From Shewanella saliphila (GTDB lineage: Bacteria; Pseudomonadota; Gammaproteobacteria; Enterobacterales; Shewanellaceae), in NCBI RefSeq assembly GCF_014648295.1, contig NZ_BMQV01000004.1, positions 94,628-158,627 of the forward strand: DNA of 64,000 nucleotides, written 5' to 3'. Both the position numbers and the translations under genes were made by a program. Of the stretch, positions 41,691 to 51,575 are shown piece after piece; positions within the stretch are counted from its first letter, which is position 1; each line of letters starts with the position of its first letter. The notes below the pieces were generated by a model. The model was not told the origin of the DNA. It searched no databases and saw only the letters and a program-made list of their open reading frames with translations.

Positions 41691-44546
41691 TTGAAATTAC
41701 ATTTAAAAAAATGGTTGTTGGCCAGTGCCATCAGTGCTGCACTGGCAGGCTGTGCCCACGAAGTACAGCAAGTTTCTACATTGCCTCAAGGTGTTAGTTT
41801 AATTGAAGCCGTCGCCCAGGCAGAAAATCAAGTCAGTATCCCCTATAAAAAGTATCAACTTGCTAATGGCCTGACGGTGATTTTACATCAAGATAAATCA
41901 GATCCATTAGTGCATGTTGATGTGACCTACCATGTTGGCTCTGCCCGTGAACTTGCCGGGCGCAGTGGTTTTGCGCATTTATTTGAACACATGATGTTCC
42001 AAGGCTCACAACATGTCGCAGACGAACAGCATTTTAAAGTGATTACAGAGGCTGGTGGCACCTTAAACGGCACCACAAATACTGACCGCACCAATTACTT
42101 TGAAACCGTACCGAGCAATCAGCTAGAAAAAATGCTCTGGTTAGAGTCTGATCGCATGGGCTTTTTACTGCCCGCATTAACCGACAAAAAGTTTGAAGTG
42201 CAACGTGAAACCGTAAAAAACGAACGTGCACAGCGCATTGATAACCGCCCATATGGCCGTTTAAATGAACGTTTTAATCAAGCACTGTACCCAGCAGGAC
42301 ACCCTTATTCATGGCCGGTTATTGGCTGGCCAGAAGATTTAGACCGTGCTACCTCAAGCGATGTTAAACATTTCTTCCAACGCTGGTACGGACCAAACAA
42401 TGCCACCTTGACCATTGGTGGTGACTTTGACGAAGTGCAAACGCTAGCATGGGTGAATAAGTACTTTGGCGAAATTCCGCGCGGCCCTGAAGTGAAGCCC
42501 GATGCTAAAACGGCAGTCACGTTAGACAAAACCCGTTATATTTCGATGGAAGACAAAGTCCATTTACCACTGCTTTATATCGGTTTTCCGACCGTATACG
42601 CACAACATAAAGATGAGGCCGCGCTCGACTTATTGGCTAATATCTTAGGCGGCGGTAAAACCTCGCTTATTTATAAAAATCTAGTGAAAGAAGGTTTTGC
42701 CGTGCAAGCCGGTGTGAGTCACCCATGTCAGGAGCTTGCATGCCAAATGTCTTTGTATGCTGTTGCTAATCCGGCAAAAGGCGGCAACCTCGCTGACATT
42801 GAAACCAAAGTGAATCAAACCATTGCCGAGTTTGAACAGCGCGGCGTGACTAATGATGATTTACAAAAAGTGAAAGTACAGTTTGAGGCCGACACCATTT
42901 TTGGCATGCAAAGTGTGCAAGGCAAAGTGTCGACTTTAGCTGCCAACCAAACCTTTTTTGGGCAACCAGATATGGTGGCCTCTGATCTTGCACGTTATGC
43001 CAATGTCACCAAAGCTGACGTTATGCGGGTATTTAACACCTACATTAAAAACAAACCTATGGTGGTAATGAGTGTGGTACCTGAAGGGCAAACACAGTTA
43101 ATTGCTCATCAAGATAACTTTACACCAAAGGTGATGCCAATAGCGCAAGAAGCTGTTACCGGATTAACGGGTACAGCATTTGCTAAGTCCTCTTTTGACC
43201 GCAGTAAAATGCCAACATCATCTGCCGCGCCGTCACTTACTGTGCCACAACTGTGGCAAGCCAAGCTTGAAAATGGCATCAGCGTAATGGGCACAGAAAG
43301 CAACGAAACACCAACCGTAGAGCTATTAATATACCTTGATGGCGGTCATCGTTTAGCTTCGCTAGATAAAGCCGGTGTTGCCGACTTAACGGCGTCTATG
43401 CTTAATGAATCAAGCAGCAAACGCAGTAGTGAAGAGCTTGCGGGTGCATTAGACATGCTAGGTTCAAGTATTTCATTTGGCGCGAGCAGTTCTCAAAGCT
43501 ACATTAAAGTATCGAGCTTAACTGAAAACCTCGATGCGACATTGGCCTTGGTTGAAGAACGTTTATTCAGCCCTGGTTTTTTACAAGCTGACTTTGATCG
43601 TGTTAAACAACAAGCTATCCAAGGGTTACAACATCAATTATCAGACCCTAACTACATTGCCAGCGCGGGCTTTAAAGCATTGCTTTATGGCAACGATAAC
43701 CCAATGGGAGTGAGCAGTAATGGTACGGTTAAGTCATTGTCTGCGCTAACGTTAGATGACGTTAAACAATATTATCAGCAACAATATCGTGCGGGTAATG
43801 CGCAAATGGTGGTGGTGTCAGATCTAAATCAACAACAGTTAATGCCAAAGTTGTCGTTATTTGCACAATGGCAAGGAGAAGCGACTCAAGTTGCAGCATT
43901 AGGCGCATCGCTTACGCACCCTAAAAACACGGTTTATTTGATTGATAAACCAGGTGCGGCGCAGTCAGTGATTACCCTAGGTAAAACATCGTTAGCTTAT
44001 GATGCTACAGGCGATTACTTTAAAGCTTACCTGATGAACTACCCATTAGGCGGTGCATTTAATAGTCGTATTAACCTTAATCTGCGTGAAGACAAAGGCT
44101 ATACCTACGGTGCGCGAACCATGTTTGTTGGCGCTGAAGACTCTGGCGAGTTTATGGCTTACGCTAGCGTCCGCAGTGACGTGACCGCTGAAGCCTTAAC
44201 GGAGTTTGTTAATGAGTTAAGCGCTTACCAAGCAAAAGGCATGACAGATGATGAGCTTAACTTTATGCGTAGCTCAATTGCCCAAGGTCAAGCGCTTGAG
44301 TACGAAACACCGTATCAAAAAGCTGGCTTTTTACGGATGATTCAACGTTATCAACTCGACAGTAACTTTACCGCAGAACAAGATAACATCGTCAATAACA
44401 TTTCAACTCAAGAGTTAAACCAACTTGCGAGTCAGCTATTGAACATTGATGATATGGTTATTCTGGTCGTGGGTGATAAAACCAGCGTTGAACCTAGCAT
44501 AAAAGCATTAGGGTATCAGGTTGAAACAGTAACACTTGCTGACTAG
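41691..44546 (+). CDS. M16 family zinc protease, lipoprotein
   Basis: 951 residues, starting at a TTG after AGGAAGGAC. The lipobox ALAGC near residue 21 predicts an outer- or inner-membrane-anchored periplasmic enzyme. It has two M16 repeats: the N-terminal half has the inverted zinc motif HLFEH (HxxEH), with the third ligand Glu in the RETVKNERAQRIDN segment; the C-terminal half lacks HxxEH and is the inactive pitrilysin-like partner, with the R/Y motif (NLREDKGYTYGARTMF). Likely degrades peptides in the periplasm. Confidence 0.92.
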   Translation: MKLHLKKWLLASAISAALAGCAHEVQQVSTLPQGVSLIEAVAQAENQVSIPYKKYQLANGLTVILHQDKSDPLVHVDVTYHVGSARELAGRSGFAHLFEHMMFQGSQHVADEQHFKVITEAGGTLNGTTNTDRTNYFETVPSNQLEKMLWLESDRMGFLLPALTDKKFEVQRETVKNERAQRIDNRPYGRLNERFNQALYPAGHPYSWPVIGWPEDLDRATSSDVKHFFQRWYGPNNATLTIGGDFDEVQTLAWVNKYFGEIPRGPEVKPDAKTAVTLDKTRYISMEDKVHLPLLYIGFPTVYAQHKDEAALDLLANILGGGKTSLIYKNLVKEGFAVQAGVSHPCQELACQMSLYAVANPAKGGNLADIETKVNQTIAEFEQRGVTNDDLQKVKVQFEADTIFGMQSVQGKVSTLAANQTFFGQPDMVASDLARYANVTKADVMRVFNTYIKNKPMVVMSVVPEGQTQLIAHQDNFTPKVMPIAQEAVTGLTGTAFAKSSFDRSKMPTSSAAPSLTVPQLWQAKLENGISVMGTESNETPTVELLIYLDGGHRLASLDKAGVADLTASMLNESSSKRSSEELAGALDMLGSSISFGASSSQSYIKVSSLTENLDATLALVEERLFSPGFLQADFDRVKQQAIQGLQHQLSDPNYIASAGFKALLYGNDNPMGVSSNGTVKSLSALTLDDVKQYYQQQYRAGNAQMVVVSDLNQQQLMPKLSLFAQWQGEATQVAALGASLTHPKNTVYLIDKPGAAQSVITLGKTSLAYDATGDYFKAYLMNYPLGGAFNSRINLNLREDKGYTYGARTMFVGAEDSGEFMAYASVRSDVTAEALTEFVNELSAYQAKGMTDDELNFMRSSIAQGQALEYETPYQKAGFLRMIQRYQLDSNFTAEQDNIVNNISTQELNQLASQLLNIDDMVILVVGDKTSVEPSIKALGYQVETVTLAD

Positions 44547-44570
44547 TTGAACAATTGATACGCTTTGGTT

Positions 44571-44650
44571 AACACTGGCACTTGAAAAAGCCCAGTGTTA
44601 ACCTCATATTGTAAACATAAGTCAGCTCGCTAAGTTAGCTGGCTTTTTTA
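44571..44650 (+). terminator. Terminator pair after the M16 protease gene
   Basis: The first hairpin AACACTGG / CCAGTGTT (about 44571-44610) has no T-run. The second, AGTCAGCT / AGCTGGCT (44620-44644, one G-T pair) with a 9-nt loop, is followed by T6. Confidence 0.7.
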
Positions 44651-44916
44651 ATGTAATTGACCAAACGGTATCGGTGCCCAATTTACCCTAAATGAGTAAT
44701 TTGAGGTTAGTTAGTTTAGGCGTTACACAAGCAATTTTAATGACTTAGATCTTATAAACGGTAACCGCAGCGTGTTACCGTTTTTATTTTTTTACTTAGT
44801 CGGCGCGATGTCTCGCTGACGTAGAAATACATTTTTTGCGAAATTAGTAACAATATCCTTTATTATCAGGTCTAGCTGTTTACTCGCAATGCGAATCCAT
44901 AAAAGAGAGTAGTAAA
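44651..44916 (+). promoter_or_regulatory. gshA upstream region with an orphan terminator
   Basis: Between the protease terminators and gshA lies a third intrinsic terminator: AAACGGTAAC (44756-44765), 8-nt loop, GTTACCGTTT (44774-44783) and a long T-rich tract to 44792. No frame of note precedes it. It therefore ends either a short untranslated RNA of roughly 100 nt or an attenuated gshA leader. gshA starts 124 bp further on. Confidence 0.55.
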
Positions 44917-46542
44917 TTGAAGTCTTTCAATGAAAAAGTCGAACACTTAAACGATACTCAAGGCCGCGAGGCATTATTGGGCATGTTACGTGGTATTGAA
45001 CGTGAAGCATTGCGTATTGACGATAACGGTCATTTAGCTCAAGACGAACACCCAAAAGCATTAGGCTCAGCCCTGACTAACTCGCGTATTACTACCGATT
45101 ACAGCGAAGCATTACTCGAATTTATCACCCCAGTAAATCACAGTATCGACGATTTACTCGAAGGGTTAACCCAAACTCATGCCTATACTGTACGCAATCT
45201 TAATGGCCAAAAACTGTGGCCAGTAAGCATGCCGTGTTATGTCGGCGATGTTGCCAATATACCGGTTGCACGTTATGGCAATTCTAATACCGGTAAAATG
45301 AAAACCTTATACCGCAAAGGATTAACCCACCGTTACGGCGCTTTAATGCAAATTATTGCCGGGGTGCATTTTAACTTTTCGGTTTCAAATGCGTTATGGC
45401 AACGCCTGTATGATGACAAAATTGCTAACGGTAATGGCAATGCTTGCTGTAGCAAAAGTATTACTTTTGAAGACTTTATCTCTGAATCTTATTTTGGACT
45501 TATTCGTAACTATCGCCGTTTAGTGTGGGTATTACCGTATTTGTTTGGTTCATCGCCCGCGTTATGTGGGTCGTTTATTAAAGATCAAGACGTTGATTTT
45601 GAGTTTGAAAAAACCGGTAAAGGGACCTTGTATTTACCTTATGCAACCTCATTGCGTATGAGTGATTTAGGTTACACCAACAAAGAACAAGACACCTTAA
45701 ACATCAGCTATAACTCACTACCTGAATACCTCGAAGGTGTGGGCGCTGCGATTAAAATGCCATCGAAAAAATTTGCCCAAATTGGTGTCAATGTAGATGG
45801 TGATTACCGTCAGCTTAATAGCAATATTTTGCAAATTGAAAACGAGTTTTATGCGCCAATTAGGGCGAAACGCGTGACTAAATCAGGTGAGAAGCCTTCG
45901 CAAGCATTAGCTCGCGCAGGTGTTGAGTACATTGAAGTTCGCGCATTAGATGTTAATCCATTTAGCCCTGTGGGTATTGATGCTACTCAGGTGCGCTTCC
46001 TCGACTTATTTTTATTACACTGTTTATTGTCACCGTCAGAAGACACTGATGAAGCCGGCGAAGCTGAAATTGCTGCCAACTTAAAAGCCGTCGTGCTCGA
46101 AGGGCGCAAACCGGGTTTAACCTTGCAACGCCATGGCCAAGCTATTGGGTTAAATGAGTGGATGCACGAGTTATTTGCTGAACTATCAACCCTTGCTGTA
46201 TTACTCGACGGTGAAGACAGTCATACATATCAAACCGCATTAAACACCTGGGCAGAAGCCATAGATGACCCAGATAAAACCTTGTCAGGTCGTGTTCTAC
46301 ACGAGGTTGTTGTAAAGGGTACTGACCACAGTGTATGGGTTCATCAGTTGGCAAAAGGTTATCATGAATTTTTGAGCCACTACCCACTTAGCGACGAAAC
46401 TGAGCAATTCTATGCAGATGAAGCCAAAGCCTCGCTAGCTGAACAGCAAAACATTGAACAACAACCCCAAGACACCTTTAGCGAGTTTTTAAAACAATAC
46501 TTTAAAGACGTTGTGCCAGCGGGCACCTTTGAGGCTAAGTAA
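44917..46542 (+). CDS. gshA: Glutamate--cysteine ligase
   Basis: First step of glutathione synthesis. 541 residues, in the range of the proteobacterial GshA family (E. coli 518). It begins with TTG after AAAGAGAG. Marks: LRGIEREALRI near the N-terminus (Mg/ATP-binding Glu), TTDYSEALLEFITP, GVHFNFSVS, YLEGVGAAIK, YIEVRALDVNPFSPVGI. A lipoprotein gene starts 2 bp after its stop. Confidence 0.95.
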   Translation: MKSFNEKVEHLNDTQGREALLGMLRGIEREALRIDDNGHLAQDEHPKALGSALTNSRITTDYSEALLEFITPVNHSIDDLLEGLTQTHAYTVRNLNGQKLWPVSMPCYVGDVANIPVARYGNSNTGKMKTLYRKGLTHRYGALMQIIAGVHFNFSVSNALWQRLYDDKIANGNGNACCSKSITFEDFISESYFGLIRNYRRLVWVLPYLFGSSPALCGSFIKDQDVDFEFEKTGKGTLYLPYATSLRMSDLGYTNKEQDTLNISYNSLPEYLEGVGAAIKMPSKKFAQIGVNVDGDYRQLNSNILQIENEFYAPIRAKRVTKSGEKPSQALARAGVEYIEVRALDVNPFSPVGIDATQVRFLDLFLLHCLLSPSEDTDEAGEAEIAANLKAVVLEGRKPGLTLQRHGQAIGLNEWMHELFAELSTLAVLLDGEDSHTYQTALNTWAEAIDDPDKTLSGRVLHEVVVKGTDHSVWVHQLAKGYHEFLSHYPLSDETEQFYADEAKASLAEQQNIEQQPQDTFSEFLKQYFKDVVPAGTFEAK

Positions 46543-46544
46543 GC

Positions 46545-46997
46545 ATGTCTGGCAGATTGTCCCGGCGAAACAAAGCGCAAGCTACCGCAATGTGTTTGGC
46601 ATTTGCCATTTTGCATGGTTGCGCGTCTTCGCCTGATGATACTGTCGTTTGTGGCACTGTTTCTAGCTATCTCGAGCCAGATAACAGTGCCCAGCTTTAT
46701 CGAGTCGTCGTGACTCATCTTGACGGTGTCCCGGTTATTTCGCGGCCCAATTACCGCTTACCCCCTGGTAAGCATGAGTTTACCGTTGCTGAACTGATTA
46801 ATGCACCAGAGCTCAAAGTGTCACTCGCGGCGCGTAAAGTGAAGGTATTGACTGTCGATGTGGGGGCTGAGCAGCGATACCATATTGCGGCTCAGTTTAA
46901 TACCGACCGGATTTATATCGGTCAAAACACAGGGTATTGGCAGCCCATAGTATGGCAAACTGAACCTCATCAATGTGAGATGAAATCCGAACCTTAA
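46545..46997 (+). CDS. Lipoprotein of unknown function
   Basis: 150 residues. The basic N-terminus, short hydrophobic run and LHGC lipobox (Cys about 26) indicate a lipoprotein. The mature part is a small all-beta-like domain with the pattern VTHLDGVPVISRPNYRLPPGKHEFTV, which resembles carbohydrate-binding or PEGA-like beta sandwiches. It starts 2 bp after gshA, so is translated from the same mRNA. I do not assign a function. Confidence 0.8.
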   Translation: MSGRLSRRNKAQATAMCLAFAILHGCASSPDDTVVCGTVSSYLEPDNSAQLYRVVVTHLDGVPVISRPNYRLPPGKHEFTVAELINAPELKVSLAARKVKVLTVDVGAEQRYHIAAQFNTDRIYIGQNTGYWQPIVWQTEPHQCEMKSEP

Positions 46998-47130
46998 TTG
47001 CATTAGCGGTTCATTGATGTAAAACTCATCGTATCATCATAGGCTTAGCGGCTAATTGCCTGCCACTTTGTCTCAAATGTTATTTCTGGGTTAGCGAAAA
47101 CCGTTAGCCTCACGTGCAAACCGAGGTGTT

Positions 47131-47733
47131 ATGAAGCGTTTTTTAGCTGTGATTAGCTCAGTCTTATTACTGCAATTGTCTGGTTGTGCTACCTCTCCTC
47201 CGAAAGATCCTGATAATATCTGTGCCATTTTTGAAGAACACAGTGATTGGTATGATGCTGCCGTCGACACCCGTGAAAAGTGGGGCGTGCCAGTTCATGT
47301 TCCATTAGCCATGATGTACCAAGAAAGCTCGTTTAAACACGATGCTGCTCCCCCTATGGAATACTTTCTATGGATTATTCCCACTGGGCGAGCCAGCGAT
47401 GCTTATGGTTATGCACAAGCGAAAACCATGACTTGGGACGACTATGTACGCGAAACAGGTAACAGTTGGTCAAGCCGTAGCGATTTTGACGATGCGATGG
47501 ATTTTATGGGCTGGTTTATTTATAAAACCCATAAAATTAATGGTGTGTCTAAATGGGATGCGAAAAACCAATATTTAAATTATCACGAAGGCTGGGGCGG
47601 TTATAAGCGCGGCTCTTACAAGGCGAAAAAGTGGCTGACTCCAGTGGCCAATAAAGTCGAAAAGCGCGCCAAACGCTACGCTGCCCAATACGGTAAATGC
47701 AAAGAGGATTTAGACTCATCCTGGTGGTGGTAA
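47131..47733 (+). CDS. Lytic transglycosylase (SLT-like) lipoprotein
   Basis: 200 residues with lipobox LSGC (Cys 19). The SLT-type catalytic Glu is likely the one in LAMMYQESSFKHDA (about residue 67), followed by the SDAYGYAQAKTMTW segment that matches the G-Y-x-Q-x-x-x-x-TW of GH23 enzymes, and YLNYHEGWGGYKRGSY. It is expected to cleave peptidoglycan glycan strands at the outer membrane. Transcribed in the gshA direction after a 133-bp gap. Confidence 0.85.
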   Translation: MKRFLAVISSVLLLQLSGCATSPPKDPDNICAIFEEHSDWYDAAVDTREKWGVPVHVPLAMMYQESSFKHDAAPPMEYFLWIIPTGRASDAYGYAQAKTMTWDDYVRETGNSWSSRSDFDDAMDFMGWFIYKTHKINGVSKWDAKNQYLNYHEGWGGYKRGSYKAKKWLTPVANKVEKRAKRYAAQYGKCKEDLDSSWWW

Positions 47734-47789
47734 CCTCTTGCGTAAAGCCGCAGCGTGCGGCTTTATGCAAAGATGGGGTTGATCGGAGC

Positions 47790-49370
47790 TTATTGAGTCT
47801 TTTTAAAACTTCGCTTAAGAAACTGCTCAACCAATACAGTTTGCGATTCAAGCTTTTCAACTACACCTTGGCTGAGCCCAACCATATCTTTACCTAAGTC
47901 ACTACTTTCATTAACCAATTGTGAAACATTAACAACGTTTCGGTTAACTTCTGTTGATACTTGAGATTGCTGCTCGACAGCACTTGCGATATGGTGAGTC
48001 ATGTCGGTCATCATGCCAACCGCACTGCGAATTTCATTTAAGGCACTTCCTGCGCTTTCGGCTTGCTCAACGCAAACTGCTGCAGAGGATAATCCAGACT
48101 CCATACTGGATACCGCAGATTTAGTCCCTTGCTGAAGACTATTAATCATAGTGTGGATCTCAGTGGTAGAGACATGTGTTCGTTGTGCTAATGAACGAAC
48201 TTCATCAGCCACAACGGCAAACCCACGACCTTGCTCTCCAGCTCTTGCAGCCTCAATAGCGGCATTTAATGCAAGTAAATTAGTTTGATCTGCAATTCCT
48301 TGAATAACATCTAAAACTGAACCTATGCTGTTACTTTGGTTTTCTAACTCAGCAATTACAGTTGAAATTTTATTCAATTGAATAGACATGTCTTGTATGG
48401 AACTGACCATTTGCTTAACGATATCGTCACCCAGATTGGTTTGAGATGATGCATTTTCAGCAGCCTGTGCTGCGTCAGTACAATTAGCGGCCATATCAGT
48501 TAGCGTAGCGGTCATTTCTTGCATAGCCGTTGCGACCTGTTCAACTTCAGCCATCTGAGACTGACTGTTCTTCTGAATCTCGGTACCTTTAACGGCCGAT
48601 ATTTTGGCGCTATTCGAGGTTTGTTCACTTGAGTCAAGAGTGCGGCCTAACACCGCTTTTAATTCTGAAGCTTGCATTTGTAATGCTAAATCAATTTTAG
48701 CAATATCATCATTCTTGCCTGTATAAATAGGTGAGGCAATCGGGTTGTCATATATTTCACTTGCTTTATTTACAAGAGCATTAAAGCGCGCAAACCCTAA
48801 TTTTAGGCCGATTAAACCACAAACAAAACTAAGTCCAAACAGTCCATATCCAACTGTATTAGCTTGGCTAGCTACAAATAACATAGGTAGCATAGCTAAG
48901 ATAAAAATGCTGTAAATTTTCAGTGGAAGAGTGAGTTTACTAGGTGTTACTGCACGCGTATCCCCATTATTTAATTTAGCATAAACCTTTTCAGCCCGAT
49001 TGACTTGTTCTTGAGTTGGTTTTGTTCTAATTGATTGATATTCAATTATCTTTCCTTTGTAAGATATAGGCGTAACAAAAGCATCTACCCAATAAAAATC
49101 CCCATTTGCACACCTGTTTTTGACCAGGCCTTTCCAAGGTTCACCTTGTTGAATGTGTTGCCATAAATCTTTAAAAGCATCTGTAGGCATATCTGGATGG
49201 CGAACCATATTGTGTAGTTGATTTAATAATGTTTGTTGATCAAACCCAGCAACTTGGCAAAATGAGCTGTTTGCATACTTGATGTGGCTTTGAGGGTCTG
49301 TAATAGAAAGTAAAATTGAATCTGCGGGGTAGTCATACTCTTTATCGGTAGTGGGTTGATTATTCTTCAT
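47790..49370 (-). CDS. Aer-like PAS methyl-accepting chemotaxis receptor
   Basis: 526 residues. The N-terminal PAS domain (about 12-115) retains the FAD-contact residues of E. coli Aer in [27 protein letters not shown] and the IRTKPT exit. A hydrophobic hairpin (about 150-190) anchors it without a periplasmic domain. A HAMP-like linker and a signalling domain follow, with the hairpin tip EVQ-type sequence [34 protein letters not shown]. Expected to sense redox or energy state and signal to CheA. Monocistronic, convergent with the transglycosylase gene. Confidence 0.93.
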   Translation of the reverse strand: MKNNQPTTDKEYDYPADSILLSITDPQSHIKYANSSFCQVAGFDQQTLLNQLHNMVRHPDMPTDAFKDLWQHIQQGEPWKGLVKNRCANGDFYWVDAFVTPISYKGKIIEYQSIRTKPTQEQVNRAEKVYAKLNNGDTRAVTPSKLTLPLKIYSIFILAMLPMLFVASQANTVGYGLFGLSFVCGLIGLKLGFARFNALVNKASEIYDNPIASPIYTGKNDDIAKIDLALQMQASELKAVLGRTLDSSEQTSNSAKISAVKGTEIQKNSQSQMAEVEQVATAMQEMTATLTDMAANCTDAAQAAENASSQTNLGDDIVKQMVSSIQDMSIQLNKISTVIAELENQSNSIGSVLDVIQGIADQTNLLALNAAIEAARAGEQGRGFAVVADEVRSLAQRTHVSTTEIHTMINSLQQGTKSAVSSMESGLSSAAVCVEQAESAGSALNEIRSAVGMMTDMTHHIASAVEQQSQVSTEVNRNVVNVSQLVNESSDLGKDMVGLSQGVVEKLESQTVLVEQFLKRSFKKTQ

Positions 49371-49647
49371 TTATGCTCCAATGTTTGACCACCATCATCC
49401 TTGAAACGGTACAGGTTTATTATTTTAATAATGAATAACTATTAATCGTGGATGATTTTAGGTTATAAAAAGGAGGTAGCACGTCAACCTGTAAAAGTTG
49501 TTAACTAACAATACTTAACTGTAATCAATAACAGAATAAGATAATTAACATCAGGTACTAACTTTATGCTACACCAAATTATTTTTTTGATCAGTTGTTT
49601 TTTGAATAAGTGAAAAAATATATTGTATACCTATGTTTTATAATAAC
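49371..49647. other. AT-rich promoter region of the chemoreceptor gene
   Basis: About 280 bp, strongly AT-rich, with small palindromes such as ATTATTTTAATAAT. No gene seen. It presumably holds the promoter of the minus-strand receptor. Confidence 0.4.
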
Positions 49648-49673
49648 AAAAAAGGAGCCTAGGCTCCTTTTTT
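49648..49673 (-). terminator. Terminator after purEK
   Basis: The perfect palindrome of AAAAAAGGAGCC and its complement GGCTCCTTTTTT around a central TA lies 35 bp beyond the purK stop on the minus strand. Confidence 0.88.
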
Positions 49674-49707
49674 CGTCGTTGATCAGATTTGTCGTTAATA
49701 AGGTGTA

Positions 49708-50790
49708 TTAAGCAAACTCTGCCAAAATCCAATCTAAAGGAGCCTGGTATTGCTGTGGCATCCAGCTTTTAAGTTGGTTAATGCTGTCATCTAACATGGC
49801 TTTATTGTGCACAGACAAGTTTAAGTGACCCACCTTGCGGCCGACTCGCACTTCTTTGTTGTACCAAAACAGTTCAGCATTTGGCAGGCTTAACCAACGA
49901 TCATCTTTATCGACACCGATTAAGTTCACCATCACACATTGAAAATTCACCTGTGGTTGATGCATTGGCAAATTACACAGTGCGCGTAAATGCAGTTCAA
50001 ACTGATTGATATGACAGCCTGCCTGGGTCCAATGGCCTGAGTTATGCACTCTAGGCGCAAGCTCGTTAACCATAAGATGTTCACCAACTCTAAAGCACTC
50101 CATCGCCATCACACCCACATAATCAAGGCCATTCATGACCTTACTTAACATGGTTTCAGCTTCCGCTTGTAGCGGCGCTAAACGGCTTAGTGGCGCAATG
50201 GATGCCATTAAAATGCCGTCTTGATGCAGGTTCAGTGTTAAAGGGTAAAACAAACAACGGCCATCTTGGGTGCGCACGCCGACTAACGACACTTCTTCGT
50301 CAAAGTTAATCGCTTGCTCGGCAATGGCTTCATTGCGCCAATCATCAGGAATCGTGGTTGCTTCGGCCTGCTTTAACCAATGCTGACCTTTACCGTCATA
50401 ACCGCCTGTGCGGCGCTTTAACAATACTCGGTCACCATAAGCACTGTGCAGAGTGTCAGTGCTGGTGTTGTCATCGACAAGTTGCCATGGCGAGGTTGCT
50501 ACCGACAATTCATCTAACAGGCTTTTTTGCGTAAAACGGTCTGCTAAACGGCCAAAAACGGGGCCATTAATAAAATGCGGATGCTGGCTTAATTGCAAAC
50601 TCAGTTGCGATTCTGGCCATTGTTCACGTTCAGCGGTAATGATGTCGTCTGCAAGTAGCGGCAATTGCGCATCAGTTGGGGTCATAATATCAACCGGGCG
50701 TACATTAATACCCAGTGGTTGACCTGCATGACTGAGCATGGCACCTAATTGACCATCGCCTAATACCCAAAGATTTTTTGGCAAAGTCAT
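49708..50790 (-). CDS. purK: N5-carboxyaminoimidazole ribonucleotide synthase
   Basis: ATP-grasp enzyme of purine synthesis that carboxylates AIR to N5-CAIR. 360 residues: N-terminal WVLGDGQLGAMLSHAG, the ATP-grasp LLKRRTGGYDGKGQ, and ECFRVGEHLMVNELAPRVHNSGHWTQ. The start overlaps the purE stop by 1 bp, so the two are translationally coupled, and purE makes the next product. Confidence 0.96.
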   Translation of the reverse strand: MTLPKNLWVLGDGQLGAMLSHAGQPLGINVRPVDIMTPTDAQLPLLADDIITAEREQWPESQLSLQLSQHPHFINGPVFGRLADRFTQKSLLDELSVATSPWQLVDDNTSTDTLHSAYGDRVLLKRRTGGYDGKGQHWLKQAEATTIPDDWRNEAIAEQAINFDEEVSLVGVRTQDGRCLFYPLTLNLHQDGILMASIAPLSRLAPLQAEAETMLSKVMNGLDYVGVMAMECFRVGEHLMVNELAPRVHNSGHWTQAGCHINQFELHLRALCNLPMHQPQVNFQCVMVNLIGVDKDDRWLSLPNAELFWYNKEVRVGRKVGHLNLSVHNKAMLDDSINQLKSWMPQQYQAPLDWILAEFA

Positions 50791-51281
50791 TAGTCTTCTC
50801 TCGGATCGGGATTATCTAGAATAGAGCGCGTTTGCTCATCACGAAACGCTTCTAAGCGTGCGGCTAAATCCGCGTCGGTAACGGCCAAAATTTGGCTCGC
50901 GAGTAAACCTGCGTTAAATGCGCCAGCAGTGCCAATGGCAAGGGTGCCCACGGCAATCCCTTTAGGCATTTGGACTATTGATAATAAGCTGTCCATGCCC
51001 GATAACGCCTTACTTTGCACTGGCACACCCAGCACAGGTAAGCGAGTTTTAGAGGCGATCATGCCTGGTAAATGGGCTGCGCCGCCTGCGCCACCAATAA
51101 TGACTTTATAGCCTTTATCTGCAGCAGAACTTGCAAATTCCATTAGCTTGTCTGGCGTTCTGTGAGCTGAAACAACTTCAACATGGTAAGGCACTTGAAG
51201 CTTATCCATTATTTCTGCGGCGGCTTCCATCGTCGGCCAATCACTTTTCGAACCCATTACAACAGCAACTAGGGCTTGCAT
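50790..51281 (-). CDS. purE: N5-carboxyaminoimidazole ribonucleotide mutase
   Basis: Converts N5-CAIR to CAIR. 163 residues, class I PurE. Marks: [45 protein letters not shown] and [24 protein letters not shown]. First gene of purEK; no obvious PurR palindrome in the upstream region. Confidence 0.97.
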   Translation of the reverse strand: MQALVAVVMGSKSDWPTMEAAAEIMDKLQVPYHVEVVSAHRTPDKLMEFASSAADKGYKVIIGGAGGAAHLPGMIASKTRLPVLGVPVQSKALSGMDSLLSIVQMPKGIAVGTLAIGTAGAFNAGLLASQILAVTDADLAARLEAFRDEQTRSILDNPDPRED

Positions 51282-51575
51282 GTTAACTCCTTAACGTACT
51301 TATTCTATTAGTATATTTTGTTAATTTATCGGGTAAATAACCCGAGCGATTAACCTCAATATTAAGGCGATAAAAAAGGGGCTAGATAATAGCATAAGCC
51401 GTGCGCGATTGGCTGCACTTCAGTGTTTCTTGAGGCTAACACTCAGTTTCTAAAAACGAAAACTCTTTTACTGTGTTTGTTGGAGGACAATAAATATCAT
51501 TTAAATAACCCTTTTTATATTTGCGTTCGTTATTAGTCAGTAGCGACATATCAAACAATTAAAAAGGGCACGATT

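Noticed and set aside
41691..44546. M16 protease as two separate genes
   Set aside because: The missing zinc motif in the second half is normal for pitrilysin-type two-repeat proteins, and the frame is continuous.
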